Made by a program: the position numbers and the translations under genes. Shown piece by piece: positions 1 through 8,126 of a stretch of DNA of 64,000 nucleotides (the first letter of the stretch is position 1; each line of letters begins with the position of its first letter). The DNA is from Amycolatopsis taiwanensis DSM 45107. GTDB lineage: Bacteria; Actinomycetota; Actinomycetes; Mycobacteriales; Pseudonocardiaceae. The DNA is taken from NCBI RefSeq assembly GCF_000519205.1, contig NZ_JAFB01000023.1, positions 124,001-188,000 on the forward strand. Reading direction: 5' to 3'. The notes under the pieces are model-generated. The model saw only the letters and a list, made by a program, of their open reading frames with translations. It searched no databases and was not told the DNA's origin.

Positions 1-1193
1 CCTCGTCAGGCAACGTTGATCATGTAATCGGGTTCTCGGATGGGTGAGTTGATCGCGAAATGTGTCTTCGGTCGGGCTCGGGTGTTGCGCCAGCGGAGGT
101 AGCCGGCGATGGCGGCATTCTGCTCGGTGTGGCTGCGGTGGTCGGTGCCGTTGAGGGCGAAATAGCGCAGTGCGGTGAACTCACACTCGATCCAGTTCAG
201 CCACGAGGCGTTCGTCGGCAGGAACACCAACTCGATGTCGTTGGTGGCGCACCAGGCCAGCACCTCAGGCCGTTTGTGCGGCCCGTAGTTGTCTATCACC
301 AGGAACAATCGCTCGCCGGGCCAGCGGCGACGCAGCACTTTGAGGAAGTCCAGGAACTGCGGCCAGCGCTTGCGGGTACGGATGCGGTAGGTCAGCCGGC
401 CGGTGGACAGGTCCAGGGCGGCAAGCATGTGCCGCACACCCTGGGTGCGGGTGTAGGTCGCCCGTTGCCGCGCCGGCCGGCCCACCTGCCGCCATGCCTT
501 GCCTTTGCGGGGCATCAAGTTCAGCGGCCCGAACTCGTCCACGCAGAGCACCCGACCATCTGGCGGCGGGGTGTCGTAGAGGTCCAGGACCCGGCGCATC
601 TTGGGCAGGAACTCCGGGTCGTTGCTGGCTTTCCAGGTCTTGGTGGTCTGCCAGGAGACGCCGCCGTCGTGCAGAATTGTGCGCACTGTCTCCCGGCTGA
701 TCGCCGCGACGATGCCCTGCTCGATGAGGTAGTCACACAGTTTGGCCAGCGACCAGGTAGAGAACGGCCGGCCCAGGGCTCGGGGGTCACACCCCGCGAT
801 CGCGCAGATCCTTGTCCGCGTGGTGTCATCGATCGTCTTGGGGGCGCCCCCGCTCCATTTTGGGTCCAGCGCGTCAAAGCCCGTCTCATTGAAGTCGTGG
901 ATGACCTGGCGGACGTATCGCTGCGAGACCTGGGCCAGATCAGCGATGTCAGGCACCGACCAGCCCTGCGCCGAGGCCAGCACGATCATCGCCCGCCGCA
1001 GCCGCACCCGGTCTTTCGCGGTGCGATTGATCCGCTGCAACCGTTGTCCCTCGGCCATCGACAACGGCCTCACGAACACTTCCGGTGGTCGAGCCACAGG
1101 CATCCTTCCCGGTCTCCTCATCACGTTCGAGACCAGGATCGGACACCGCCACAGAAAGATCAATTACGACACCAACCAACCTTGACGAGGCAC
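1..1193. mobile_element. IS630-family insertion sequence, left tip cut by window edge
   Basis: The first bases of the window (CCTCGTCAGGCAACGTTG) and the reverse complement of bases 1173-1190 (CCTCGTCAAGGTTGGTTG) form an imperfect terminal inverted repeat enclosing one transposase gene. Just outside the right end is CACTAG; IS630/mariner elements target TA, so bases 1194-1195 may be the duplicated TA. The left TA and the last few bases of that end lie outside the window. The IS sits directly upstream of the MFS gene and may have displaced its original promoter. Confidence 0.8.
6..1103 (-). CDS. IS630-family transposase
   Basis: A DDE transposase of about 365 residues acting on the ends of the surrounding IS. 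The N-terminal third carries a helix-turn-helix (GWSVPDIADLAQVSQRYVRQ), followed by a second winged-helix-like segment. The catalytic triad is visible as CVDEFGP, LVIDNYGPHK and WLNWIECEF, typical of IS630/Tc1 enzymes. I chose the ATG at 1103 (MPVARPPEV) because AGGAG lies about 11 bases upstream; an ATG at 1121 would add six residues. No frameshift or internal stop is seen, so the element may still be active. Confidence 0.88.
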   Translation of the reverse strand: MPVARPPEVFVRPLSMAEGQRLQRINRTAKDRVRLRRAMIVLASAQGWSVPDIADLAQVSQRYVRQVIHDFNETGFDALDPKWSGGAPKTIDDTTRTRICAIAGCDPRALGRPFSTWSLAKLCDYLIEQGIVAAISRETVRTILHDGGVSWQTTKTWKASNDPEFLPKMRRVLDLYDTPPPDGRVLCVDEFGPLNLMPRKGKAWRQVGRPARQRATYTRTQGVRHMLAALDLSTGRLTYRIRTRKRWPQFLDFLKVLRRRWPGERLFLVIDNYGPHKRPEVLAWCATNDIELVFLPTNASWLNWIECEFTALRYFALNGTDHRSHTEQNAAIAGYLRWRNTRARPKTHFAINSPIREPDYMINVA

Positions 1194-1261
1194 TAGTTTC
1201 GTGGCCGGTTACGAGAAACCGTCACTGCCGATCGCCGGCGGTGCCCACCGATTGGACGGGA

Positions 1262-2692
1262 ATGCCCGTACTCAGCCGACGCCGCCGCCTCCTGGTGCTC
1301 ACCATCTGCTGCGCCAGCATGATCGTTGTGGTGATGGACATCTCCATCGTCAACGTCGCGCTGCCGGCGATTCGCCGCGACCTGCGCGCGTCGGGGTCCG
1401 ACCTGCAGTGGACCATCGACGCATACACCCTGGTCCTGTCCAGCTTCCTGGTTCTAGCCGGGTCCACCGCCGACCGGGTCGGCCGCCGGCGCATCTTCCA
1501 ACTCGGCCTGGCCGCCTTCGGGCTGGGTTCGCTGCTGTGCGGCCTGGCGCCGAGCATCGGTTGGCTGATCGCGGCGCGTGCACTGCAGGCCGTCGGTGGC
1601 ACGATGCTCAACCCGGTGGCGATGGCGATCGTCGCCACCACGTTCCCCGACTCGGCCGAGCGGGCCAGGGCCATCGGCGTGTTCGGTGCGACGTCCGGCC
1701 TGGCGCTGGCGCTGGGGCCGATCCTCGGCGGCGCACTGGTCGACGGTTTCGGCTGGCCCGCCATCTTCTGGATCAACGTGCCGATCGTGGCCGCCGCGAT
1801 CGTGTGCACCGCGCTGTTCGTGCCCGAGTCCCGTGCCGTCCGGGCGCGCCGGTTCGACCCGGTGGGTCAGATCCTGATGATCCTGGTGCTGGGCAGCGTC
1901 GTGTACGTGATCATCGAGTCCACCCGGCTCGGCTGGACCTCACCGGTCATCATCGGCCTGCTCGCCCTCGCCGTGCTCGGCATCCTCGGCTACGAATCGC
2001 GTCGCGCCGACCCGCTGCTGGAGTTGCGCCTGTTCCGCAGTGTTCCGTTTTCTTCGGCGATCCTGATGGCGATCTTCGCCTTGTGCGCGTTCGGTGCCTT
2101 CCTGTTCGTGACCACGCAGTACCTGCAGGACGTGCGCGGCATGTCGGCGCTCACGGCAGGGCTGTGCCTGCTCCCGGTCGGGGCGCTGGTCGTGATGGTC
2201 TCCCCGCGCACCGGCCGGCTGGTCGGCGCGCGGGGTCCCAGACTGCCGCTGGTGGTCGCCGGGTCCGCACTGACCCTGGGCGGCGGCGCGTCGCTCTGGC
2301 TCGGACCGGCCACCCCACTGCCGGTCATGTTCGCGATCTTTGTGCTGTTCGGCATCTTCCTGGGCACCGTCAACCCGCCGATCACCAACACGGCGGTCGC
2401 CGGAATGCCCCGCTCGATGGCCGGGGTGGCCACCTCGCTGGCCTCCGCAGGCCGGCAGACCGGCACCACCCTGGGCGTCGCGATCGCGGGCACGGTCCTG
2501 GGATCGGCCGTGGGGCGCGGGACGGCGTTCGCCGGTGCGGAGCACGGCGTGTGGTGGCTGGTGCTCGGGCTCGGCGCCGGCATCCTGGTCCTGGGCGTGC
2601 TGAGCACCGGCCGCTGGGCGCGCGGCACCGCCACGCGCGCGGCGGCACTGTTCGAAGAAGTGGAGACCGGCACCGCGGCGATGGCGGCCTGA
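1262..2692 (+). CDS. MFS drug exporter, DHA2 (EmrB/QacA-like) family
   Basis: A predicted 14-helix proton-coupled exporter of 476 residues. The N-terminal helix ends in VVMDISIVNVALPAIRRDL, the motif D1 region of the 14-TM DHA2 family, followed by LAGSTADRVGRRR (motif A) and GLALALGPILGGALVD (motif C, the antiporter signature). The reading frame is open further upstream into the IS, but homologous sequence begins at the ATG at 1262. The C-terminus is short and charged, as usual. The IS630 insertion ends only 68 bp upstream, so expression may now depend on a promoter in the IS. The substrate cannot be deduced. Confidence 0.87.
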   Translation: MPVLSRRRRLLVLTICCASMIVVVMDISIVNVALPAIRRDLRASGSDLQWTIDAYTLVLSSFLVLAGSTADRVGRRRIFQLGLAAFGLGSLLCGLAPSIGWLIAARALQAVGGTMLNPVAMAIVATTFPDSAERARAIGVFGATSGLALALGPILGGALVDGFGWPAIFWINVPIVAAAIVCTALFVPESRAVRARRFDPVGQILMILVLGSVVYVIIESTRLGWTSPVIIGLLALAVLGILGYESRRADPLLELRLFRSVPFSSAILMAIFALCAFGAFLFVTTQYLQDVRGMSALTAGLCLLPVGALVVMVSPRTGRLVGARGPRLPLVVAGSALTLGGGASLWLGPATPLPVMFAIFVLFGIFLGTVNPPITNTAVAGMPRSMAGVATSLASAGRQTGTTLGVAIAGTVLGSAVGRGTAFAGAEHGVWWLVLGLGAGILVLGVLSTGRWARGTATRAAALFEEVETGTAAMAA

Positions 2693-2766
2693 CGGCCTCG
2701 TGGCGATCAGGACCACCAGCGTGTGGTTGGCTGTGGCGAGGATGTCAAGGCAGAGGAGGGGCGTCG

Positions 2767-3756
2767 ATGCTGCCGACGGCGGAGTTGCACATTCACATCG
2801 AGGGCACGCTGGAGCCCGAGATGCTCGTCCGCCTCGCGGCGCGCAACGGGGTGAAGCTGCCGACCACGGACATCGACGAACTGCGTGCCCGGTACCGGTT
2901 CACCGACCTGCAGGCGTTCCTGGACCTGTACTACGCGAACCTGCCGGTGTTGCGCACCGAGCAGGACTTCTATGACCTCACCAGTGCGTATTTGGCTCGT
3001 GCGGCGACGGCCGGGGTGCGCCGCGCCGAGATCTTCTTCGACCCACAGGCCCACCTGCGCAACGGTGTGCCGCTGGAGGCGGTGTTCGCGGGTCTTTCCG
3101 GCGCGCTCGATGACGCCGACGACATCTCGGCCGACCTGATCCTGTGTTTCCTGCGGGATCTCGGCGCGGAGGCCGCGGAGGAGACGTTCCGGGCGGCGTT
3201 GCCGTTCCGCGACCGGTTCATCGGCGTCGGCCTGGACTCCGCCGAGGTCGGCAACCCGCCGGGGATATTCCGCGACGTGTACCGGATGGCGGAGGCCGAG
3301 GGGCTGCGCCGGGTCGCGCATGCCGGCGAGGAGGGCGGACCCGACTACGTGTGGGAGGCGCTCGACCTGCTCGGCGTGGAGCGCGTCGACCACGGCATCC
3401 GTGCGATGGAAGACGCGGAGCTGGTGGCGCGGCTACGCGACGACCGGGTGGCACTGACCGTCTGCCCACTGTCCAATGTGGCCCTCCGAGTGGTGGACAA
3501 GCTGGCCGACCATGTGCTGCCCGCGATGCTCGACGAGGGCTTACTCGTCTGCGTCAACAGCGACGACCCCGCCTATTTCGGCGGCTACGTCGACGACAAT
3601 TTCGCGGCGCTGCGCGGCAAACTCGGCTTGGACGAGCAACAGCTGGCGACCCTGGCCTGGAATTCGTTCGACGCGTGCTTCGCTTCGGCCGAGCAGAAGG
3701 CGCGCTGGCAGGCGGAAGTGACCGCCAGCGCGGAGCACGGCGCGTGGCTTGTGTAA
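2767..3756 (+). CDS. Adenine deaminase (adenosine deaminase superfamily, type 2)
   Basis: A zinc amidohydrolase of 329 residues predicted to convert adenine to hypoxanthine in purine salvage. Metal ligands are visible as HIHIEG (His8, His10), AHAGEEGG (near residue 185, with the catalytic Glu) and NSDDPAYFGG near the C-terminus. Segments FLDLYYANLPVLRTEQDFYD, LILCFLRDLG and VGLDSAEVGNPP resemble the adenine deaminase branch more than classical adenosine deaminases; this discrimination is from memory of the family. AGGAGGGG stands just upstream of the chosen ATG. It lies 74 bp after the exporter and may be cotranscribed with it. Confidence 0.85.
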   Translation: MLPTAELHIHIEGTLEPEMLVRLAARNGVKLPTTDIDELRARYRFTDLQAFLDLYYANLPVLRTEQDFYDLTSAYLARAATAGVRRAEIFFDPQAHLRNGVPLEAVFAGLSGALDDADDISADLILCFLRDLGAEAAEETFRAALPFRDRFIGVGLDSAEVGNPPGIFRDVYRMAEAEGLRRVAHAGEEGGPDYVWEALDLLGVERVDHGIRAMEDAELVARLRDDRVALTVCPLSNVALRVVDKLADHVLPAMLDEGLLVCVNSDDPAYFGGYVDDNFAALRGKLGLDEQQLATLAWNSFDACFASAEQKARWQAEVTASAEHGAWLV

Positions 3757-3791
3757 AGCCAAGATCGCGCTAACATCGCCATGTGGCGATG
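3749..3791 (+). promoter_or_regulatory. Promoter and candidate ArsR operator overlapping the start codon
   Basis: TTGTGT (3749-3754), 16 bases, then TAACAT (3771-3776) fit a sigma-70-type promoter whose start site would fall on the GTG at 3783, giving a leaderless mRNA. Superimposed is a perfect inverted repeat CATCGCCA-TG-TGGCGATG (3774-3791) spanning the -10 edge, the start site and the first codons. It is the natural operator candidate for autoregulation by the ArsR protein. Confidence 0.6.
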
Positions 3792-4157
3792 ACAGCTCCT
3801 GATATCGAGGTCCAGCGGGTCGAACTGGCGCCGGCGGCGGCACTGTTCCGGTCGCTGGGCGACCCGGCCCGGCTGGCGATCCTGCGCCGGCTGGCCAGTG
3901 GCCCGGCGCGGGTGGTGGACCTGGTGTCTGCACTCGGGTTGGCACAGTCCACGGTGTCCAAACATCTGGCCTGCCTGCGGGACTGTGGCCTGGTGGCCTC
4001 CGAGCCGGTCGGAAGGGCATCGATGTTCCGTCTGGCCCAGCCGGGTGTGGTCGACGTCCTGGGCGCCGCCGAGGCCGTGCTGGCCGCGACGGGCAATGCG
4101 GTCGCGTTGTGCCCGGTCTATGGCGTGGACACCTGCGGTGAGGAGAACCAGGCGTGA
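3783..4157 (+). CDS. ArsR-family metal-responsive repressor, CmtR-like
   Basis: A winged-helix repressor of 124 residues. The recognition helix region QSTVSKHLACLRDCGLV contains Cys64 and Cys68 in the H-L-x-C-L-R-x-C-G-L-V arrangement of mycobacterial CmtR, which uses two such cysteines plus a C-terminal one to bind Cd/Pb; here C-terminal candidates are Cys110 and Cys118. The start is GTG 3783 (leaderless) or ATG 3789. It overlaps the next gene by four bases and probably represses that efflux gene until metal binds. Metal identity is inference. Confidence 0.82.
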   Translation: MAMTAPDIEVQRVELAPAAALFRSLGDPARLAILRRLASGPARVVDLVSALGLAQSTVSKHLACLRDCGLVASEPVGRASMFRLAQPGVVDVLGAAEAVLAATGNAVALCPVYGVDTCGEENQA

Positions 4158-4855
4158 GCAGCGTCGAGCACCCGAACGACTCAGCCACCCTCACCGGGGG
4201 GCACCTGGAGGACGGCTGCGCCTGCGCCACCACCGGCGAGCCGGTGCAGCGTGACGCGGGGTGGCACCGGGCGGCCCGGCAAGCCCGGCTGCTGTCCTGG
4301 CTGTCACTGGCCTACATGGCCGCCGAGGGCACGGTGGCCATCGTCGCCGCGCTCCTCGCCGGCTCCGTCGCACTGCTGGGGTTCGGCCTGGACTCGGCGA
4401 TCGAGGGCCTGGCCAGCGTGATCATCGTGTGGCGGTTCACCGGCAGCCGCACCCTCTCCGAGACCGCCGAGGCCCGCGCGCAGAAGGCCGTCGCGGTGAC
4501 GTTCTTCCTGCTCGCGCCCTACATCGCCTACGACGCGATCACCACCCTCGTCGCCGGTGACCACGTGCAGACGAGCTGGCTGGGCATCGGCCTGTCGATC
4601 GCCAGCCTGATCGTGATGCCGCTGCTCGGCGTGGCCAAGAAGCGCCTGGGAGCCCGCCTGGATTCGGGCGCGACCAGCGGCGAAGGCACCCAGAACCTGC
4701 TGTGTGCCTACCTCGCCGCGGCGGTGCTGGCCGGGCTGCTGGCCAACACCGCGTTCGGCTGGTGGTGGCTGGATCCGGTCGTCGGGCTCGGCATCGCGGG
4801 ACTCGCGGTGCGGGAGGGCCGCACAGCCTGGCGCGGTGAAGACTGCGGCTGCTGA
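4154..4855 (+). CDS. Cation-efflux (CDF-like) membrane transporter
   Basis: An integral membrane protein of 233 residues with about five or six hydrophobic helices. The segment LLGFGLDSAIEGLASVIIVW carries the D-S-x-x-E pattern of cation diffusion facilitator helix 2, and LDPVVGLGIAGLAV resembles the helix-5 region. The N-terminus is rich in His, Asp and Cys (GCACATTGE), and the protein ends in DCGC, both plausible metal-collecting tails. Start GTG 4154 overlaps the ArsR stop (GTGA), so translation is coupled. Together the two genes look like a metal-sensing and export module. Confidence 0.8.
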   Translation: MSSVEHPNDSATLTGGHLEDGCACATTGEPVQRDAGWHRAARQARLLSWLSLAYMAAEGTVAIVAALLAGSVALLGFGLDSAIEGLASVIIVWRFTGSRTLSETAEARAQKAVAVTFFLLAPYIAYDAITTLVAGDHVQTSWLGIGLSIASLIVMPLLGVAKKRLGARLDSGATSGEGTQNLLCAYLAAAVLAGLLANTAFGWWWLDPVVGLGIAGLAVREGRTAWRGEDCGC

Positions 4856-4878
4856 GCGATCCCCTCGGACGTCCGGGC

Positions 4879-6081
4879 TCAGGGAGGCAGTAGTTGCCGC
4901 ACCCGCGCGGCCTCTCCAGTGAGGTGGTCGCGCTCCGGCACGCTGGTAGCGGTGCGAGCGGCCTCGGCATACAGCTCGGCCGCGCGGTCGAGGTCACCGG
5001 CCCGTTCGTGCAGGTATGCCGTCGCCGCGGCGTAACGGGGCAGGTCGGGGCTCAGGTCGGCCAGCGCCGCCAAGCCGGCCTGCGGTCCGTCGGCCTCGCC
5101 GACCGCCACCGCGCGGTTGAGCCGGACCACCGGGCTGTCGGTGATGAGCAGCAGTTCGTCGTACCACTCCACGATCTGCACCCAGTCCGTCTCGGAGGTG
5201 CTCCGGGCATCCGCATGCAGGGCGGCGATAGCAGCCTGTGCCTGGTATTCGCCCAGCCGGTCGCGGGCCAGCGCCGCCTGCAGAATCGCCACCCCCTCGG
5301 TGATCAGACCGGTGTCCCAGCGCGATCGGTCCTGCTTCATGAGCGGCACCAGGCGGCCTCCCGGGCCAGTGCGAGACGCGCGGCGCGCATGGTGCAGCAG
5401 CATGAGCGCGAGCAGCCCCGCGACCTCGGGCTCGTCGGCCAGGGCGACGAGCTGGCGGGTGAGTCGGATCGCTTCGGCCGCCAGGTCGACGTCTCCGCTG
5501 TACCCCTCGTTGAACACGAGGTAGAGCACCCGCAGCACGGTCCCGAGATTGCCGGGCTGGTCGAGCGGCAGCCCCGCGATGCGCCGCTTGGCCCGGCTGA
5601 TCCGCTGCGCCATGGTCGCCTCGGGGACGAGGTACGCCGTCGCGATCTGCCGCGTGGTCAGGCCACCGACGGCCCGCAGCGTCAAGGCGACGGCCGAGGC
5701 CGGTGGCAGGGTGGGGTGCGCACACAGGAAGTAGAGCCGCAGTGTGTCGTCCGTGGCGGGCACCGGACCGGCGGGAGGCTCGACCTCCACGGCGAGTTCG
5801 CGCCCCCGCCGCGACGTCTCGGCACGGGCGGCGTCGAGGAACTTCCGCCACGCGACCGCGACGAGCCATGCCTTCGGATCGCGCGGTGGATCGTCCGGCC
5901 AGGTTTCCAGCGCCCGGATCAGGGCCTCCTGCACGGCATCCTCGGCCGACGCGAAGTTGGCTCCGCGCCGGACGAGGACACTGATCACCGCGGGCACGAG
6001 CTCCCGCAGCAGCGAGTCGGTGTCGTCTGGGGGTCCAACCCCCAGGCCCCGCCTCGGAGCAGGCCCCCAGACCCCCTTCAC
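4879..6081 (-). CDS. ECF sigma factor with C-terminal TPR-like domain (ECF42-type)
   Basis: A 400-residue alternative sigma factor. Residues about 25-90 hold region 2 (FASAEDAVQEALIRALETW, then PKAWLVAVAWRKFLD), and LTTRQIATAYLVPEATMAQR is the region 4 helix-turn-helix. The remaining half (SLYLVFNEGYS-type segment followed by helical repeats) is the DUF6596/TPR-like extension of ECF42 sigma factors, which lack a classical anti-sigma factor. The start is set at GTG 6081, which overlaps the TGA of the upstream DGPF gene; longer starts would run deep into that gene. ECF42 factors are known to occur beside DGPF proteins, as here. Confidence 0.87.
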   Translation of the reverse strand: MKGVWGPAPRRGLGVGPPDDTDSLLRELVPAVISVLVRRGANFASAEDAVQEALIRALETWPDDPPRDPKAWLVAVAWRKFLDAARAETSRRGRELAVEVEPPAGPVPATDDTLRLYFLCAHPTLPPASAVALTLRAVGGLTTRQIATAYLVPEATMAQRISRAKRRIAGLPLDQPGNLGTVLRVLYLVFNEGYSGDVDLAAEAIRLTRQLVALADEPEVAGLLALMLLHHARRASRTGPGGRLVPLMKQDRSRWDTGLITEGVAILQAALARDRLGEYQAQAAIAALHADARSTSETDWVQIVEWYDELLLITDSPVVRLNRAVAVGEADGPQAGLAALADLSPDLPRYAAATAYLHERAGDLDRAAELYAEAARTATSVPERDHLTGEAARVRQLLPP

Positions 6082-6482
6082 TCGGTCACCGTGGGCGACT
6101 CGGTGAGAAACGGCCGGACCTCGAGCCACTCGTGGATCGGCTGACCACCGGCCCCGGGAGCGGCGGACAGCTCGCCGGCCAACTGGACCGCGCGATCCCA
6201 GGACTCCACGTCGATGATGTACCAGCCGGCGATGAGGTCCTTGGTCTCGGCGAACGGACCATCGGTCACGGGTGGGCGCCCCTCGCCGTCATACCGCACG
6301 AACGCGCCCTCGGGCGCCAGTGCTTGCCCGTCGACGAACTCACCCGACTTCTCCAAGCGGGCTGCGAAGTCGCTCATGTACTGGATGTGCGCGTGGACCT
6401 CCTCCGGCGTCCACCGGTCCATCGGCACGTCGTTGGCCGGAGCCGGGGCGCCTCGGTAGTGCTTCAGCAGCAGGTACTTCAT
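6078..6482 (-). CDS. DGPF/YCII-related protein paired with the ECF42 sigma factor
   Basis: A 134-residue alpha-beta protein of the YCII-related family; the name-giving motif is visible as VTDGPFAETKDLIAGWYII, and the N-terminus MKYLLLKHYRG is the usual first strand. Members form small dimeric barrels of unknown chemistry and are the characteristic partners and regulon members of ECF42 sigma factors. The stop codon overlaps the sigma-factor start (GTGA), so the two are translationally coupled with this gene first. Confidence 0.88.
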   Translation of the reverse strand: MKYLLLKHYRGAPAPANDVPMDRWTPEEVHAHIQYMSDFAARLEKSGEFVDGQALAPEGAFVRYDGEGRPPVTDGPFAETKDLIAGWYIIDVESWDRAVQLAGELSAAPGAGGQPIHEWLEVRPFLTESPTVTE

Positions 6483-6598
6483 GGTGGTTCTCCTTCTTCG
6501 TCACGCGGCTCGTCGCCACTGGTGTCCCTGGGACGGAGCCACCGCCACATTCTCGACACCCAGACGCGTGCTGTTTTCCCGGACTTGCTTGTGGGGGG

Positions 6599-7177
6599 TC
6601 AACGCGACGGGTCCGTCCATCCCGTGCGCTGTGCCCAGTCCTCGGCGGCGATCATGAGTACCTCGGTGGCGGGCTGCTTGATCTGGCCGTAGTCGTAGAG
6701 GTCGGTTGCGGTGCGCGCGAGCCGTTGCTTGAACTGGCCCCACGCCGTGCGGGCGCGGGCGTCGGCACGAAGGAAGTCGCGGAACAACAGATTGCGTCGA
6801 GCGGTCGCGCTCCCAGCCAGACGGACGTGCACATTGGCGGCACGTTCGCCGGCCGGCGGCGCGAACACCCGTTTCGGCCACGACCGACCGTCACTGGTCT
6901 CGGTGTGGTTCCACGGCTCCGGGCGCAACCGAAAGCCGATCGCATCGAATGCGGCGACGAGCGGGGCGTCATCGAGTTCGCCGACGCGCACCTGGACGTC
7001 GACGCAGTCCTTGGCGGGAAGATCCGGTACCGAAGTGGAGCCAATGTGATCGATTCCCCGCGCGAGTGACCCGAGCGCCTTTCCCAGGCGGGCGGCGATG
7101 ATGTCGAACTCGCGCGGCCAGCCCGGGTCGTAGGCGCTGACCCGTAGGCCGGAGGCGAGTTCATCGGGGAACGGCAT
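6599..7177 (-). CDS. GrpB-family nucleotidyltransferase-fold protein
   Basis: A 192-residue member of the GrpB/UPF0157 family, a nucleotidyltransferase-like fold. Visible features are the N-terminal YDPGWPREFDIIAARL and the central IDHIGSTSVPDLPAKDCVDV, where G-S-T-S-V-P and the following D-x-D-V pair correspond to the family's nucleotide-binding motif. Biochemical function is not established. It is a monocistronic gene: the neighbouring DGPF gene starts 117 bp downstream and has its own leader. Confidence 0.85.
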   Translation of the reverse strand: MPFPDELASGLRVSAYDPGWPREFDIIAARLGKALGSLARGIDHIGSTSVPDLPAKDCVDVQVRVGELDDAPLVAAFDAIGFRLRPEPWNHTETSDGRSWPKRVFAPPAGERAANVHVRLAGSATARRNLLFRDFLRADARARTAWGQFKQRLARTATDLYDYGQIKQPATEVLMIAAEDWAQRTGWTDPSR

Positions 7178-7215
7178 TACCGAACGCTACGCCACGCGCG
7201 GGGGTTGCCCAGGCC

Positions 7216-7413
7216 TCAGGCGTTGGCAGAGGTGAAGCGCCACAGCGCCTGGCCGTGGAGGTGGCCGGGCGGAAGTTGCCGCCCGTAGGCGACCAGGAGC
7301 AGATCCTGAGCGGCTCCGGCCAGGGGAGTGCCGGTGCCGAACGACCACTCGAGATCGTTGGCACGCAGTTGGACGCCGTGGAGATCGGCTCCGAAGAACC
7401 TGGTTGTCCTGGC
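7216..7413 (-). pseudogene. C-terminal remnant of a mycothiol-dependent maleylpyruvate isomerase-like protein
   Basis: About 65 codons ending at 7216 read GVQLRANDLEWSFGTGTPLA and DLLLVAYGRQLPP, matching the C-terminal MDMPI domain (R-x-x-A-T-D-L-x-W-S-x-G-x-G-P, then LLLxLxGR). The DinB-like catalytic N-terminal domain is absent; upstream sequence is the PadR promoter region. A domain fragment without its catalytic half is best read as a decayed gene. Its presence supports a mycothiol-producing actinobacterium. Confidence 0.6.
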
Positions 7414-7455
7414 CCCTACCACGACGTGTCGGCGCGAGTCATGGTCGACTCCGCT

Positions 7456-7473
7456 ATAGTAGGAACCGACTAT
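7456..7473. promoter_or_regulatory. Candidate PadR operator
   Basis: ATAGT (7456-7460), eight bases, ACTAT (7469-7473) is an inverted repeat with the geometry of PadR operators (known consensus ATGT-N8-ACAT). It lies 20-38 bp upstream of the padR-like start codon and is AT-rich against the surroundings, as expected for autoregulation of the padR/monooxygenase operon. Confidence 0.5.
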
Positions 7474-7493
7474 TAGGGATCGGGTAATTTGGG

Positions 7494-8126
7494 ATGACGA
7501 AGCGAAAGATCTCCAACACCTTGGCGCTGGCCGTGCTGGGCCTGCTGCAGGAACAGCCGATGCATCCGTATGAGATGGCATCCCTACTGAAGGAGCGGCA
7601 CAAGGACAGCAGCTTCAAGGTCAACTCCGGGTCGTTGTACGACACGGTCGAGGCGCTGGTCCGGCATGGCTGGATCGAGCCGGTGGAGACGGCACGCGAC
7701 GGCAGGCGGCCGGAGCGGACCGTGTACGCGCCCACCGAAGTAGGCCAGAGCGAATTCGTTCGCTGGATTGACGAGCTCATCCGCACGCCCGTCACGGAAT
7801 ACCCGAAGTTCATGGCCGCGGTGTCCTATCTCGGCGCGCTCGGGCCGGACGGTGCGGCGGATGCGCTCGCTGAACGAGTGGAACAGCTGGGCCGGCGGAT
7901 CGAGGAAACCAAGGCAGTGCTGGCCGGCACGGTCGGCTCCGGCCGGGTTCCCCGGCTGTTCATGATCGAAGTCGAGTGCGCGTTGAACGCGTGGGAAGCC
8001 GAACTGGCCTGGACACGGCGGACCATCGGCGAGATCCGGGACGGCAGCCTGTACTGGCCCGAGGCCGAACGCACTGACCAGGGATGGACCTGGTCCGCGC
8101 CCAAAGATCGGAGAGCCGCGAAATGA
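7494..8126 (+). CDS. PadR-family transcriptional regulator
   Basis: A 210-residue repressor. The N-terminal winged helix includes LALAVLGLLQEQPMHPYEMA, the classic PadR opening, and NSGSLYDTVEALVRHGWIEP (recognition helix and wing). Residues 90-190 form the long helical dimerisation domain typical of the AphA/Vir-type PadR C-terminus. The ATG at 7494 follows an inverted repeat and is the first in frame. Its stop overlaps the start of the flavin monooxygenase (ATGA), so it most likely controls that enzyme in response to an aromatic substrate. Confidence 0.9.
   Translation: MTKRKISNTLALAVLGLLQEQPMHPYEMASLLKERHKDSSFKVNSGSLYDTVEALVRHGWIEPVETARDGRRPERTVYAPTEVGQSEFVRWIDELIRTPVTEYPKFMAAVSYLGALGPDGAADALAERVEQLGRRIEETKAVLAGTVGSGRVPRLFMIEVECALNAWEAELAWTRRTIGEIRDGSLYWPEAERTDQGWTWSAPKDRRAAK

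Noticed and set aside
60-1196. Long plus-strand frame opposite the IS630 transposase
   Set aside because: No motifs, and the opposite strand has the full DDE triad.
1201-2766. Upstream extension of the adenine deaminase frame through the MFS gene, giving an 851-residue fusion
   Set aside because: The first 520 residues are an out-of-frame shadow of the exporter; the deaminase has its own RBS and ATG at 2767.
4852-4882. CTGAGC...GCTCAG repeat as a bidirectional terminator between the CDF and sigma-factor genes
   Set aside because: Only six paired bases with an 18-base loop; too weak to claim.
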